Shown here: positions 48,802 to 57,637 of the stretch, in pieces
Position numbering within the stretch: the first letter of the stretch is position 1
Layout of the letters: each line of letters begins with the position of its first letter
Assembly (NCBI GenBank): GCA_029860345.1
Contig: JAOUBJ010000008.1
Coordinates: 1-64,000 of the forward strand
Source: Candidatus Zixiibacteriota bacterium
GTDB lineage: Bacteria > Zixibacteria > MSB-5A5 > GN15 > FEB-12
Direction of reading: 5' to 3'
Length of the DNA stretch: 64,000 nucleotides
Notes under the pieces: model-generated
Database searches by the model: none
What the model was told of the DNA's origin: nothing
Seen by the model: only the letters and a program-made list of their open reading frames with translations
Program-made: the position numbers and the translations under genes

Positions 48802-51039
48802 ATGTGGTCGAAAAAAGAAATCAAACTCTCAGAAAACGCGCTGACCGTGCTCAAGCGTCGTTACCTCGGCAAGGATAAACAAGGACGCCCGGTCGAGACA
48901 CCGCGCGAGATGTTCATACGAGTGGCCCGTCACATTGCCGAGGCCGACCGCAATTACTCAGGTGACGACACCCAGGTCGACAGCACAGCAGCCAGTTTCT
49001 TCGAGATTATGGCGGACCTGGATTTCCTGCCGAACTCCCCTACTCTCATGAACGCGGGGCGAGCGCTGGGCCAGCTCTCAGCTTGTTTCGTTCTGCCGGT
49101 TGGTGATTCGATGGAAGAGATATTCGAGACCAATAAGCAGGCCGCACTGATACATCAGTCTGGCGGCGGCACCGGCTTTTCGTTTTCGCGCCTGCGTCCG
49201 CGCGGTTCCATCGTTGCTTCGACGCACGGCGTGGCATCCGGCCCGGTGTCATTCATGAAAGTATACAACGCGGCCACCGAAGCGGTCAAACAGGGAGGCA
49301 CTCGGCGTGGCGCCAATATGGGTGTACTGAGAGTCGATCATCCGGACATTGTCGAGTTTATTACCTGCAAAGATGACCTGGCTCAGATTACCAATTTCAA
49401 CATCTCAGTCGGTATCACCGACGCTTTCATGAAAGCGCTGGCCGACGGTGGGAGCTATCCGCTGTACAACCCGCACACCGACTCCACCCACAGCGTGGAC
49501 GGTCGCGAACAGACTCTTGATGCCGCGGATGTCTTTGGCCTGATTGTCGACCGCGCCTGGCGCACCGGTGAACCGGGAGTCATTTTTCTGGACCGTATGA
49601 ATCGGGCCAACCCAACCTATCCCTTCGAGTCAATCGAAGCCACCAATCCCTGCGGCGAGCAACCGTTGCCGCCGTATGACTCCTGCAACCTCGGTTCGAT
49701 AAATCTGTCACACTTTGTCAAAGACTCGTTGCCCTCCAATTACTCGAATGGGCAACCGCATGAAGGTATCGACTGGGAGCGGCTGGCTTCGGTAATCCGC
49801 ACCGCGGTACACTTTTTGGACAACGTCATCGATCAGAACCGCTATCCCCTGGAGTCAATCAGACAACAGACGCTCAAAAATCGCCGGGTTGGCCTGGGCG
49901 TTATGGGTTGGGCCGATATGTTGGTGCAATTGGGACTACCGTACAACAGCGATGAGGCCCTGAACTTAGCCGAGCGAACGATGGCCTTTCTCCAGACAGA
50001 GGCACGCAACCACTCATCGGAGTTGGCCAAGCAACGCGGCAAATTCCCCAACTGGGAAGACTCATCATTTGCGCAAGAAAACTTAATCATGCGCAATTGC
50101 ACCGTGAGCACAATCGCACCGACCGGGACACTATCGATAATTGCCGGTTGCTCGTCAGGGATCGAACCATTCTTCGCCATCGCCTACCAACGAAACGTAC
50201 TCGACGGCACCCGCCTTACCGAGGTCAATCCACTTTTCAGGCAGGCGGCGCAGCAAGGAGGTTTTTACTCCGACGAGCTTATCAGCCAGGTTTCGCGGGA
50301 GGGTTCCCTTGAGAGCATTGATGGCGTCCCCGATGAAATAAAGGCGGTTTTCCTCACGGCAGCGGATATCTCGCCGGAGGACCATACTCGAATGCAGGCG
50401 GTCTTTCAAAACCACTGCGACTCGTCGGTTTCCAAGACGATCAATCTCGCCCAATCAGCCGACCGTGATGAAGTCAGGCATGCTTTTGAATTGGCTTTCA
50501 ACTTAAGCTGCAAAGGAGTGACTATCTACCGCGACGGCTCTCGACCTGAGCAGGTGCTATCCACTACCGGCCCGGCCGAACAGGTGTCTCAGTCGACATC
50601 GAAAGTCGAGAAACGACCTGAAGTACTGAGCGGTTTCACTCAGAAAATCAGAACCGGTTACGGCAACCTGTATGTCACCGTGAACACCCGAAATTCACAG
50701 CCGTTCGAACTATTCGCCCATATCGGCAAGTCCGGCTACACCACCATGGCTGATACCGAGGCCATCTGTCGGCTGGTTTCGCTTGCCTTGCGCGCCCATG
50801 TGCCGGTGGATCGGATTATTGGTCAACTCCGGGGCATCGGCGGGTCCAGCCCGGTTTTCTCCGGCGGGTCAAAAGTGTCGTCGATTCCGGATGCTATCGC
50901 CCAGGTGCTTGCCGCCCATTTCGGGTCTTCTACAGGACAGCCCGTCGCACCGGATGAAATCTGCCCGGAGTGTTCGGGCGCCATGGTTTTCGATTCGGGC
51001 TGCTTCACGTGTCGCGCCTGCGGTTATTCCAACTGCTAA
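48802..51039 (+). CDS. nrdJ: Adenosylcobalamin-dependent (class II) ribonucleotide reductase
   Basis: NrdJ reduces ribonucleotides to deoxyribonucleotides with a B12-generated thiyl radical, with or without oxygen. The 745-residue protein shows LSACFVLPVGDSMEEIFET, the radical-site region NPCGEQPLPPYDSCNLGSIN, APTGTLSIIAGCSSGIEP and a helical barrel. The C-terminus has a zinc ribbon (CPECSGAMVFDSGCFTCRAC) rather than the simple Cys pair. No class I genes are in the window. There is a ggag ribosome site. It means the cell needs cobalamin. No B12 riboswitch is visible upstream. Confidence 0.96.
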   Translation: MWSKKEIKLSENALTVLKRRYLGKDKQGRPVETPREMFIRVARHIAEADRNYSGDDTQVDSTAASFFEIMADLDFLPNSPTLMNAGRALGQLSACFVLPVGDSMEEIFETNKQAALIHQSGGGTGFSFSRLRPRGSIVASTHGVASGPVSFMKVYNAATEAVKQGGTRRGANMGVLRVDHPDIVEFITCKDDLAQITNFNISVGITDAFMKALADGGSYPLYNPHTDSTHSVDGREQTLDAADVFGLIVDRAWRTGEPGVIFLDRMNRANPTYPFESIEATNPCGEQPLPPYDSCNLGSINLSHFVKDSLPSNYSNGQPHEGIDWERLASVIRTAVHFLDNVIDQNRYPLESIRQQTLKNRRVGLGVMGWADMLVQLGLPYNSDEALNLAERTMAFLQTEARNHSSELAKQRGKFPNWEDSSFAQENLIMRNCTVSTIAPTGTLSIIAGCSSGIEPFFAIAYQRNVLDGTRLTEVNPLFRQAAQQGGFYSDELISQVSREGSLESIDGVPDEIKAVFLTAADISPEDHTRMQAVFQNHCDSSVSKTINLAQSADRDEVRHAFELAFNLSCKGVTIYRDGSRPEQVLSTTGPAEQVSQSTSKVEKRPEVLSGFTQKIRTGYGNLYVTVNTRNSQPFELFAHIGKSGYTTMADTEAICRLVSLALRAHVPVDRIIGQLRGIGGSSPVFSGGSKVSSIPDAIAQVLAAHFGSSTGQPVAPDEICPECSGAMVFDSGCFTCRACGYSNC

Positions 51040-51088
51040 AACTGCCGATACTAAAGCGTAGCACGGTATCAACCAATGTGCGCTTATT

Positions 51089-51787
51089 ATGATGGTTGAA
51101 AGATACATACCCGCAGGCAGAACCTCTCTGGTAAAGACAGGCGCCACCCCTCTGCAATTGCAGACCGAGTACGCCTACCACCCCTACCCTCGTATCACGA
51201 CCACCATCCAATCTTCCGGGCAGGTGCTGCACAAAGTTGAAAAGCGTCTGGAAAAAGAGATAGGCTCCATCGAAGAGCAGCAACTGATGGAAGATATCAT
51301 GAAGCGGCAACACGCCGAAGTAGAAGCAATCGTTCGCCGCCGGCCCGACCAACTGCAAACCGAAACAACCGAACGCCCGGAGGAACCACCCGGGGCTGAA
51401 ACTCCGGACCCGGCTGAGACTGCAAAATCGGTCAAGGATATATTGCGCGAGGTGCCGGGCGTCGAACATATCTTCCGCCTTGAAAACTCAGGACTCTTCC
51501 ATAGCCAGGCCGTTAGTGATCAGTTCAGGAAATCATTCGCTCAGGTGTTCAAAGGTCTGCAGGAGTTGCTAATGCTCTTTGATGAACTGCCCGGTCCCGG
51601 ACCAAGGCGTCGTCGTGGAATCTACGAGGTGCAACGCGACCGCCTGTATCTGATCTCGGTCGGCAACGAATGCCTGTTCGTTACCGTAAACCGGGTCGAT
51701 CATCAAACCGACTATGAGCAGGCGCTCAAGGAAGCTGCCTTCGGCAAATGGGGACCGGATTTCGTCCACCACGATCAAACCAACTAG
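51089..51787 (+). CDS. Hypothetical protein downstream of nrdJ
   Basis: A 232-residue soluble protein (two ATG codons in tandem, 51089 and 51092). A first beta-rich section is followed by a helix likely to form a coiled coil (about 50-90: VEKRLEKEIGSIEEQQLMED), a Pro/Glu-rich linker (about 90-115), and a globular C-terminal part (about 120-225: VPGVEHIFRLENSGLFHSQA, IYEVQRDRLYLISVGNECLF). The C-terminal part has the strand-helix rhythm of Roadblock/LC7 proteins, but I am unsure of this. It follows nrdJ by 49 bp. Confidence 0.7.
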   Translation: MMVERYIPAGRTSLVKTGATPLQLQTEYAYHPYPRITTTIQSSGQVLHKVEKRLEKEIGSIEEQQLMEDIMKRQHAEVEAIVRRRPDQLQTETTERPEEPPGAETPDPAETAKSVKDILREVPGVEHIFRLENSGLFHSQAVSDQFRKSFAQVFKGLQELLMLFDELPGPGPRRRRGIYEVQRDRLYLISVGNECLFVTVNRVDHQTDYEQALKEAAFGKWGPDFVHHDQTN

Positions 51788-52038
51788 GGCAGGAGCATTG
51801 CGCTGCTGACATTGGCGGGTTCACGCCACGGCGCGCAGGCGAAGACGGACCCGCCCTACACCCTGATCCAGCATCCAGTCTTCGAGTCGAGTACTGGATT
51901 CCGGGTCAAAGCCCGGATTGACAAGCAATAACGGCGGGTTCACGCCGCGGCGCGCAGGCGAAGACGGACCCGCCTCTGTCTGCCGGGTGGCCCGGACTTC
52001 AGTCCGGGTTTCATGGAGGAAGTCGTTACTGAGTGGTC
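51788..52038. repeat. Two inverted-orientation gaaccc hairpins
   Basis: Two almost identical 42-bp hairpins, ggcgggttcacgcc...ggacccgcc at 51814-51855 and 51933-51974, differ at one base. A ccgggtcaaagcccgg hairpin lies between them (about 51900-51916). These are reverse-oriented members of the family at 6984 and 48554. No gene is seen. Confidence 0.85.
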
Positions 52039-52458
52039 TTACTCGGTCTTGAGGGCTGTCTGGAGATTGGTCTTGTCTTTGGTAAGACCGAGCTTGCGAC
52101 GAATGCTCTTGCGTTGGTTGCGCACGGTTCCTTCTGAAGTGTTCAGAGTGGCCGCCACCTCTTTGGAGGACAAACCGTTTTTTATCATATTGCAGATTTC
52201 AAGCTCGCGCGGAGAAAGGGCGGAGTAACTGTACTTTAGCTTCCCGGTAAACGGCGTTGAAATCTCTTTGAGACCGGCCCGAATCCGTGCAATCAGTTCG
52301 GCCCGGTGCGGTTCGGTACTGCCGGCAAGTTGGTCCAACATCGGGAGTATGACACGGTCGATTTTGGCCTGAATCTGGAGAGCGATCTGACGCTCGGCCC
52401 CATGCTTGTCTTCGGTAGGCGGTTTTCGAAGCTCTAAAGTCGATTTCTTCGCTGTCAT
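52039..52458 (-). CDS. LuxR-type DNA-binding protein without a recognisable sensor domain
   Basis: A 139-residue protein with a C-terminal LuxR helix-turn-helix (about residues 78-135: LSPRELEICNMIKNGLSSKE, VAATLNTSEGTVRNQRKSIR). The N-terminal 75 residues are helical (ALQIQAKIDRVILPMLDQLA) and match the stand-alone PAS-less proteins in which a coiled helix precedes the HTH. It has no receiver domain. Regulated genes are unknown. It is followed by repeats and lies on the same strand as the heptose genes upstream of it. Confidence 0.88.
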   Translation of the reverse strand: MTAKKSTLELRKPPTEDKHGAERQIALQIQAKIDRVILPMLDQLAGSTEPHRAELIARIRAGLKEISTPFTGKLKYSYSALSPRELEICNMIKNGLSSKEVAATLNTSEGTVRNQRKSIRRKLGLTKDKTNLQTALKTE

Positions 52459-52570
52459 GTTTTCTTTATCGGCAGCTATGTGCAGAAACTGAACAGGGGG
52501 GGATAAAAGGTAGGTGATTCAGACGCATCAACCCCCGTGGAACCTGATAAGGCAGGAGACCGCCTAAAAA

Positions 52571-53044
52571 CTACCGAACAACCCGCTTCACCAAACCGCT
52601 GGTCGAACGGCCTCTGGTCAACCGGACGCGGCGGACACGACCGCCATAAGAGCGCACAAAATCGGCGCCGACGATTTCGGAAATCTTGTAGTCGGCCCCT
52701 TTGACCAAAACGTCCGGCTTGATCTGACCGATCAGTTTGTCGGGTGTGTCTTCGCCAAAGATAACGACATAGTCGACAGATTCAAGAGCCAACAGGATCA
52801 CCGCTCGGTCGGTCTGTTTCTGCAGGGGTCGGGTTGGTCCCTTGATTCTACGCACTGAAGCATCGCTGTTGAGCCCAAGGATCAGGACATCGCCGAACGA
52901 CCTGGCTTTGGACAGATACTCGACATGCCCACGATGCAGGATGTCAAAAACGCCGTTGGTGAAAACGATCCGCTGGCCGCTTCGTCTCAAACGATTCGAC
53001 AGCGCTGTGATTTTGGTTCGGGGTATCAGGTTCTTGACCGGCAT
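52571..53044 (-). CDS. rfaE2: Heptose 1-phosphate adenylyltransferase (HldE C-terminal type)
   Basis: The enzyme activates D-glycero-beta-D-manno-heptose 1-phosphate with ATP for lipopolysaccharide core synthesis. The cytidylyltransferase-like fold shows IVFTNGVFDILHRGHVEYL (HxGH) and GLNSDASVRRIKG. The length of about 157 residues suits the single-domain form. The start is taken at ATG 53044 (MPVKNLIP), 11 bp after the kinase stop; an ATG at 53098 overlapping the kinase gene is the alternative. E. coli has kinase and transferase fused as HldE; here they are separate and in order. Confidence 0.93.
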   Translation of the reverse strand: MPVKNLIPRTKITALSNRLRRSGQRIVFTNGVFDILHRGHVEYLSKARSFGDVLILGLNSDASVRRIKGPTRPLQKQTDRAVILLALESVDYVVIFGEDTPDKLIGQIKPDVLVKGADYKISEIVGADFVRSYGGRVRRVRLTRGRSTSGLVKRVVR

Positions 53045-53054
53045 GCTCTGAACA

Positions 53055-54080
53055 TCACCCGCCGGAACCGGCCGTGATGAGATTGCCGTTTTTGACATTG
53101 AGCAGTAGTTCGTGCCTCAGTTGCGCCGGTGTGACACTGGCCGTGCCAATCTCACCGATAGTGCGCCCGGCTGCGGCGTTGGCTACGACAGCCGCCTCGA
53201 CCAGATCGGCCCCGGCGGCGACGGCAGCCACGAAAGTGGCGATAACGGTATCACCGGCGCCGGTAACATCGTACACCTTGCGCGCAAACGTAGGAATGTG
53301 GGTCGGTTCGGCGCCGTCCTGAAACAACGACATACCATCCTGACCGCGCGTGATCAATATCGAACGGGCTTCGAGTTTCTTGAGCAACCCGGCCCCTACT
53401 TCCATAAGGTCGGCCTCGGTCCGAATCCGACGCCCGTAGGCAAAGCCCGCTTCGTGATGGTTGGGCGTAATCAGCGACACCTGGCGATAATTGAAGAAAT
53501 GTGTTTCCTTGGGGTCAACCGCGATGAAGATATCCTTGTCCAGGCATATTCGGATTACTTTCTCAAGCAGACTGGCCGTGATGACACCTTTACCATAATC
53601 CGAGATGATCACCGCCCGGATGTCGTCGGCCCAGGAGGCGAATTTACTTAGAACGCGCTGCTCGGTCTCAGGCGACAACTCGTGACGGTCTTCCCGGTCG
53701 GCCCGCACCACCTGTTGGCCGTGAGCTATCACCCGGGTTTTTATAGTGGTGTGCCTGGTTTCATCGGAGATTATAGCGTCGGCGGTGATGTCCTTCTGTT
53801 TGAGCAACCCGTTCAGCTTGGACGATGCTTCATCCGGCCCAACCACGCCCAACAGAATCGGCTGCTCGCTGAGAGTGCGGATGTTGGCTGCCACGTTGGC
53901 CGCTCCGCCCAAAAGCTGCTTGCTGGAGGTGATTTCGACCACCGGCACCGGTGCTTCGGGTGAGATCCGGTCGACAACGCCAAGCAAGTATTCATCAAGC
54001 ATGATGTCGCCCAGGATGAGTATCTTGGAGCGACCGAGATTCCCGATGATTTGTTCGATTCTTTCGTTAGTCAACGGCAT
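53055..54080 (-). CDS. rfaE1: D-glycero-beta-D-manno-heptose-7-phosphate kinase
   Basis: A 341-residue PfkB-family kinase: ILGDIMLDEYLLGVVDRISP at the N-terminus (family signature), GGAANVAANIRTL, and the catalytic VTGAGDTVIATFVAAVAAG (anion hole and Asp base). Together with the downstream adenylyltransferase it makes ADP-heptose precursors for lipopolysaccharide, supporting a Gram-negative outer membrane. aaggtgag is the ribosome site. It diverges from the DUF3467 gene. Confidence 0.94.
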   Translation of the reverse strand: MPLTNERIEQIIGNLGRSKILILGDIMLDEYLLGVVDRISPEAPVPVVEITSSKQLLGGAANVAANIRTLSEQPILLGVVGPDEASSKLNGLLKQKDITADAIISDETRHTTIKTRVIAHGQQVVRADREDRHELSPETEQRVLSKFASWADDIRAVIISDYGKGVITASLLEKVIRICLDKDIFIAVDPKETHFFNYRQVSLITPNHHEAGFAYGRRIRTEADLMEVGAGLLKKLEARSILITRGQDGMSLFQDGAEPTHIPTFARKVYDVTGAGDTVIATFVAAVAAGADLVEAAVVANAAAGRTIGEIGTASVTPAQLRHELLLNVKNGNLITAGSGG

Positions 54081-54139
54081 TTTCTCACCTTTTTGGCTGC
54101 CTGTGTCATCCCTGCGAGGCCATTTAGCCTGATTTAAGG

Positions 54140-54167
54140 TTGACTTAGCAAAGGAATATATTAGAAT
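54140..54167 (+). promoter_or_regulatory. Probable promoter for the DUF3467-glucan branching operon
   Basis: TTGACT (54140-54145) and TAGAAT (54162-54167) with a 16-bp spacer, about 55 bp upstream of the ATG at 54226. Confidence 0.5.
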
Positions 54168-54225
54168 GCGATGTTTTGTACAAGCTAAGAAATCCTATCA
54201 TTTGAAAAAAAGGAACGATGATAAA

Positions 54226-54558
54226 ATGCAGCAACACCCGCAGCAACAGATTAAAGTGGAGTTGGGTGACACCGAGGCCGAGGGTATTTACTCCAACATG
54301 TGTATGATCATGCACTCACCAACGGAGATAGTATTGGACTATGCGCGCGTCATGCCCCGCTCACAAAAAGCCCGCGTCCTGGCACGAATAATCATGACGC
54401 CGATGCATGCGAAGATGATGTTGCAGACGTTGGATGACAACCTGAAGAAATTTGAAAAGCAGTTCGGTGAGATCAAGATCCACCGGGGTAAAGAAAAAAG
54501 CTCCAATCCAATCGGCTTTGAGTCCGATCACTCAGGCAACAACGAGGAGAACAAGTGA
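54226..54558 (+). CDS. DUF3467-family protein
   Basis: A 110-residue protein (ATG 54226, MQQHPQQQIKVEL). The pattern EGIYSNMCMIMHSPTEIVLD, then YARVMPRSQKARVLARIIMTP and HAKMMLQTLDDNLKKFE, is that of the small DUF3467 family found across bacteria and archaea. The family is structurally a small beta-sheet protein of unknown role. It overlaps the following GH57 gene by 4 bp (GTGA). The upstream in-frame extension to 54166 has no ribosome site. Confidence 0.88.
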   Translation: MQQHPQQQIKVELGDTEAEGIYSNMCMIMHSPTEIVLDYARVMPRSQKARVLARIIMTPMHAKMMLQTLDDNLKKFEKQFGEIKIHRGKEKSSNPIGFESDHSGNNEENK

Positions 54559-56309
54559 GCCAAGGCTACTTTGCATTTGTCCTGCACAGTCATCTCCCCT
54601 ACGTTCTTTCGCACGGGCGCTGGCCTCATGGTACCGATTGGCTAACCGAGGCGGCGGCCGAGACCTATCTGCCGATTATTCGGATCATGAACGAACTGGT
54701 AGGTGAAGGCGGTCATCCCAAACTGACCATCGGACTGTCGCCGGTGCTGTGCGAACAGCTGGCCGACAATTCGTTCAAAGATGAATTCGTTTACTATCTT
54801 AACCACAAGATCAAGGCAGCCGAATACGACTCAGAGGAGTTCTACCGATTCGGCGACAACACCATGCTGGCCACGTCTCAGTATTGGGAGACGTTCTATC
54901 GCGATACCCTGGAGCACTTCGCCGGTATCGGCCAGGATATTCTGTTTGAGTTCAGAAAACTTCAGGATGCCGGCTATCTGGAAATCATCACCTGCGGCGC
55001 AACACACGGCTACTACCCGCTTCTGGCCCGCGACGAGTCGCTGCAGGTTCAGACCAAGATGGCCGTGCGCAATTACCAACGACACTTCGGGCGCGACCCC
55101 AAAGGTATCTGGCTCCCGGAGTGCGCCTATAGACCGCGTTACGATTGGCAACGCCCGCTCGGCAGCGGGGTAGCTACCGAGCCGTATCCGCGTAAAGGAG
55201 CAGATGAATTCCTGACGGAGAACGGCCTGGATTTCTTCATCATTGATTCGGCCTTGCTGAAGGGGGGGAAATCGGTCGGCGTTTATATTGATCGGTTCGA
55301 CGCCCTGAAGACCTTGTGGGGTCAGTTCGAAAGTCAGTACCAGCCACGTAGTGAAGCTGTGGACAGGACGCCGCGTGAAATCTATCTGGTAAACTCAGCC
55401 CCGGAAGGCAAAAAGCCGACCGCAGTGTTTACGCGCGATCCGGAAACCGGGTTGTTGGTATGGTCAGGCGAACACGGATACCCCGGCGACGGTGCCTATC
55501 TTGACTTTCATAAGAAGAGACATCCCGGTGGACACCGCTACTGGTCGGTCACCTCGGCCGAGGCCGACCTGGCCGACAAGAAACCATACTATCGCGAAAA
55601 AGCGCTTCAGCGCATACCTGAGAACGCCGACCACTTTGCCGGCAAAGTGACTGAGATTCTGACCGACTACACTGATAGCGGTGGTGAGGACGGCATCCTG
55701 GTGGCGCCGTATGATGCCGAGCTTTTCGGACATTGGTGGTTTGAAGGCCCTCAGTTCCTCAAGCGGGTGCTGCGCCATATTGACCACAGCGCCGATGTCG
55801 AGTCTACTTTTCTGCACGAACACCTGGCCCGACGGAAACCGACCAGTGTGGTATCCATCCCGGAAGGCAGTTGGGGACAAGGGAACCATCACTATATCTG
55901 GCTCAACAAACATACCGAATGGACCTGGAAACATATCTACGAAGCGGAAGACACGATGTGCGAGCTGGCCCGTCGCTGGGCGTCCGGGACCGAAAGGCAG
56001 GACGCCGAATTGGAGGCTGTCCTGAAACAGGCTGCACGTGAACTCATGTTATTGTCATCCTCGGATTGGCAATTTTTGATCTCGACCTGGTCGGCGCGGG
56101 ATTACGGTGAACTCAGAATCAGCGAACACTTTAACGACTTTACGCGACTGGCGGCCATGGCCGAGAAAAAGCTCGCAGGTTCTCCGCTGGACACCGGTGA
56201 CACCGAGTTCTTCAAAGAATGCTCAGCCCGAGACTGCTTATTTGATGACATCGACCTGGAATGGTTCGCCACCGTGGAGTATCCTGCGGCACCCTTAGTG
56301 CGGAGTTGA
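54555..56309 (+). CDS. GH57-family 1,4-alpha-glucan branching enzyme
   Basis: A 584-residue glycoside hydrolase family 57 protein (DUF1957 C-terminal region). Motifs: FVLHSHLPYVLSHGRWPHG at the N-terminus, the nucleophile Glu in GIWLPECAYRP (about residue 189), the acid/base Asp in YDAELFGHWWFEGP (about 386) and WGQGNHHYIWLNKHTEWTWK near 440-460. It should introduce alpha-1,6 branches in a glycogen-like polymer. The start is GTG 54555, coupled to the DUF3467 stop codon. No glgA or glgC is nearby. Confidence 0.92.
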   Translation: MSQGYFAFVLHSHLPYVLSHGRWPHGTDWLTEAAAETYLPIIRIMNELVGEGGHPKLTIGLSPVLCEQLADNSFKDEFVYYLNHKIKAAEYDSEEFYRFGDNTMLATSQYWETFYRDTLEHFAGIGQDILFEFRKLQDAGYLEIITCGATHGYYPLLARDESLQVQTKMAVRNYQRHFGRDPKGIWLPECAYRPRYDWQRPLGSGVATEPYPRKGADEFLTENGLDFFIIDSALLKGGKSVGVYIDRFDALKTLWGQFESQYQPRSEAVDRTPREIYLVNSAPEGKKPTAVFTRDPETGLLVWSGEHGYPGDGAYLDFHKKRHPGGHRYWSVTSAEADLADKKPYYREKALQRIPENADHFAGKVTEILTDYTDSGGEDGILVAPYDAELFGHWWFEGPQFLKRVLRHIDHSADVESTFLHEHLARRKPTSVVSIPEGSWGQGNHHYIWLNKHTEWTWKHIYEAEDTMCELARRWASGTERQDAELEAVLKQAARELMLLSSSDWQFLISTWSARDYGELRISEHFNDFTRLAAMAEKKLAGSPLDTGDTEFFKECSARDCLFDDIDLEWFATVEYPAAPLVRS

Positions 56310-56498
56310 ACGGTCTGTCACATGTATTGAGAGACCTGGGCTTGTTGTGTGGGAATGCCGCGCTCCCTTTAGTCGTTCGCAGTGACGACGAGAAGTAATA
56401 CTTCAACAAACCTCCACGTTATTCACAAGGTATCCTCAGGTTTTCCGGTCAGCTTGTTTTTGGTTGATTTCCAGAGTTGATTCCATCATGGTGCTCTC

Positions 56499-56726
56499 AT
56501 GTCAGTAGTCAAGCAACTTCAGAAGTGCCCCTTCTGCCTTGAGCCGATTATGGCTGGAGCAACCCGCTGCAAACATTGTCAGGCGGATATGGTCGCCCGA
56601 AAGAATCAGAAGAAGTCGCGGCTGGCCAGGTATCAGACATTCAGGATGGGTTTTCTGGTCGGAATGTTGTTCAGCCTTACCGTGGCCCTTTTGGCGTGGG
56701 CTCACGTTTTCTGGGGAGAAGGCTAA
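56499..56726 (+). CDS. Zinc-ribbon protein with one membrane helix
   Basis: A 75-residue protein: an N-terminal zinc ribbon (CPFCLEPIMAGATRCKHC, two CxxC pairs), a basic linker and one membrane helix (about 49-70, MGFLVGMLFSLTVALLAWAH). This class of small 'zinc ribbon plus helix' proteins is frequent in FCB genomes but uncharacterised. Start ATG 56499. Confidence 0.75.
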   Translation: MSVVKQLQKCPFCLEPIMAGATRCKHCQADMVARKNQKKSRLARYQTFRMGFLVGMLFSLTVALLAWAHVFWGEG

Positions 56727-56949
56727 AGCCGGGGCTTGTAGTCAAAACCTCATCACTGCACTATGCAGGTGGTGTTGGGCGATCCCGCCCGACACACTCC
56801 TGCCTTTTCACAGGCTGTCAGGCGAGTCGCCTTACAGCACCGATTCAGCAGGATGCCTGGTATTGCTGGTCACGGCCACAGAATTCGCCGTTGAGGTGTT
56901 AAGGTTCGCCCTAATGTTCCGATTAGAAGAATAGTGTGTCATACGGCGC
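56727..56949. repeat. Spacer with hairpin repeats
   Basis: It contains ggtgttgggcgatcccgcccgacac (about 56771-56795) and ggctgtcaggcgagtcgccttacagc (about 56812-56837), members of families also present at 17636 and 29519. There is a possible TATAAT at 56950-56955 in front of the response regulator gene. No gene is seen. Confidence 0.65.
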
Positions 56950-56998
56950 TATAATACGTCGCATGATGTGATTGAGTCGTGATTTTCAGGAGCTATGA

Positions 56999-57421
56999 AT
57001 GCATCCGCAGGCATCTGTATTAGTCGTTGATGACGAGAGTTTCATTCGACAAATCCTGTCCCGAATTGTGAGCCGCGAAGGGTACCAGGTTCACCAGGCC
57101 TCCGACGGCAAGGACGCCCTGAAATCTCTGGCCGAAACGCCCTGCCAGATAGTAATCTCAGACATTAAAATGCCGAACATGGATGGTATTGAGCTGCTTT
57201 CCGAGATCAAAGCCAACTACGCCCATGTCAGTGTGATTTTGATTACTGCCTACGCCGGGGAGTACTCCGTCCAGGACGCACTGTCGGCAGGGGCCGATGC
57301 CTTTATCACCAAGCCCTTCAAAAATGTCGAAATCGCCGAGACGCTGCGCAATGTATTGGTCAAGAACCTACAGCGTCAACAGAAAGCAGCGCAGACTCCA
57401 GAATCTACAAGTCCCAAGTAA
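56999..57421 (+). CDS. Single-domain response regulator
   Basis: A 140-residue receiver domain: VLVVDDESFIRQIL (acidic pocket), VISDIKMPNMDGIELL (phosphoacceptor Asp in the DIKMP turn), ILITAYAG (Thr) and FITKPFKN (Lys). There is no output domain, so it likely signals to another protein, for example the kinase downstream. The last 20 residues are polar and Gln/Ser-rich. An aggag ribosome site precedes ATG 56999. It is 216 bp upstream of the histidine kinase gene on the same strand. Confidence 0.93.
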   Translation: MHPQASVLVVDDESFIRQILSRIVSREGYQVHQASDGKDALKSLAETPCQIVISDIKMPNMDGIELLSEIKANYAHVSVILITAYAGEYSVQDALSAGADAFITKPFKNVEIAETLRNVLVKNLQRQQKAAQTPESTSPK

Positions 57422-57637
57422 GCACAGCCATCAGTCTGACCTGCCGACCAACACCGTTTCTCAACAACCCAGAGCCGCCTGACACCGCCCCCAGACCGGG
57501 TTTGGGGCATCTGCCGCCAGCCTAAGCAAATCCCTAAGGTTGCCGACAATAGCAAACAGGGAATCAAAGGTGGGTGACGCCAAGGCTTCCCTCTTGGCAA
57601 AAGTTCGCATCGAAAGAAGTCGAAGGATAGATCTGAC

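Noticed and set aside
57520-57610. c-di-GMP (GEMM) riboswitch in the leader of the sensor kinase
   Set aside because: A gcaaac...gtgacgcc...aaggc string resembles the GEMM core, but the first helix between them does not pair and the second receptor part is missing. It is probably a chance match with other hairpins (gccaag/cttggc).
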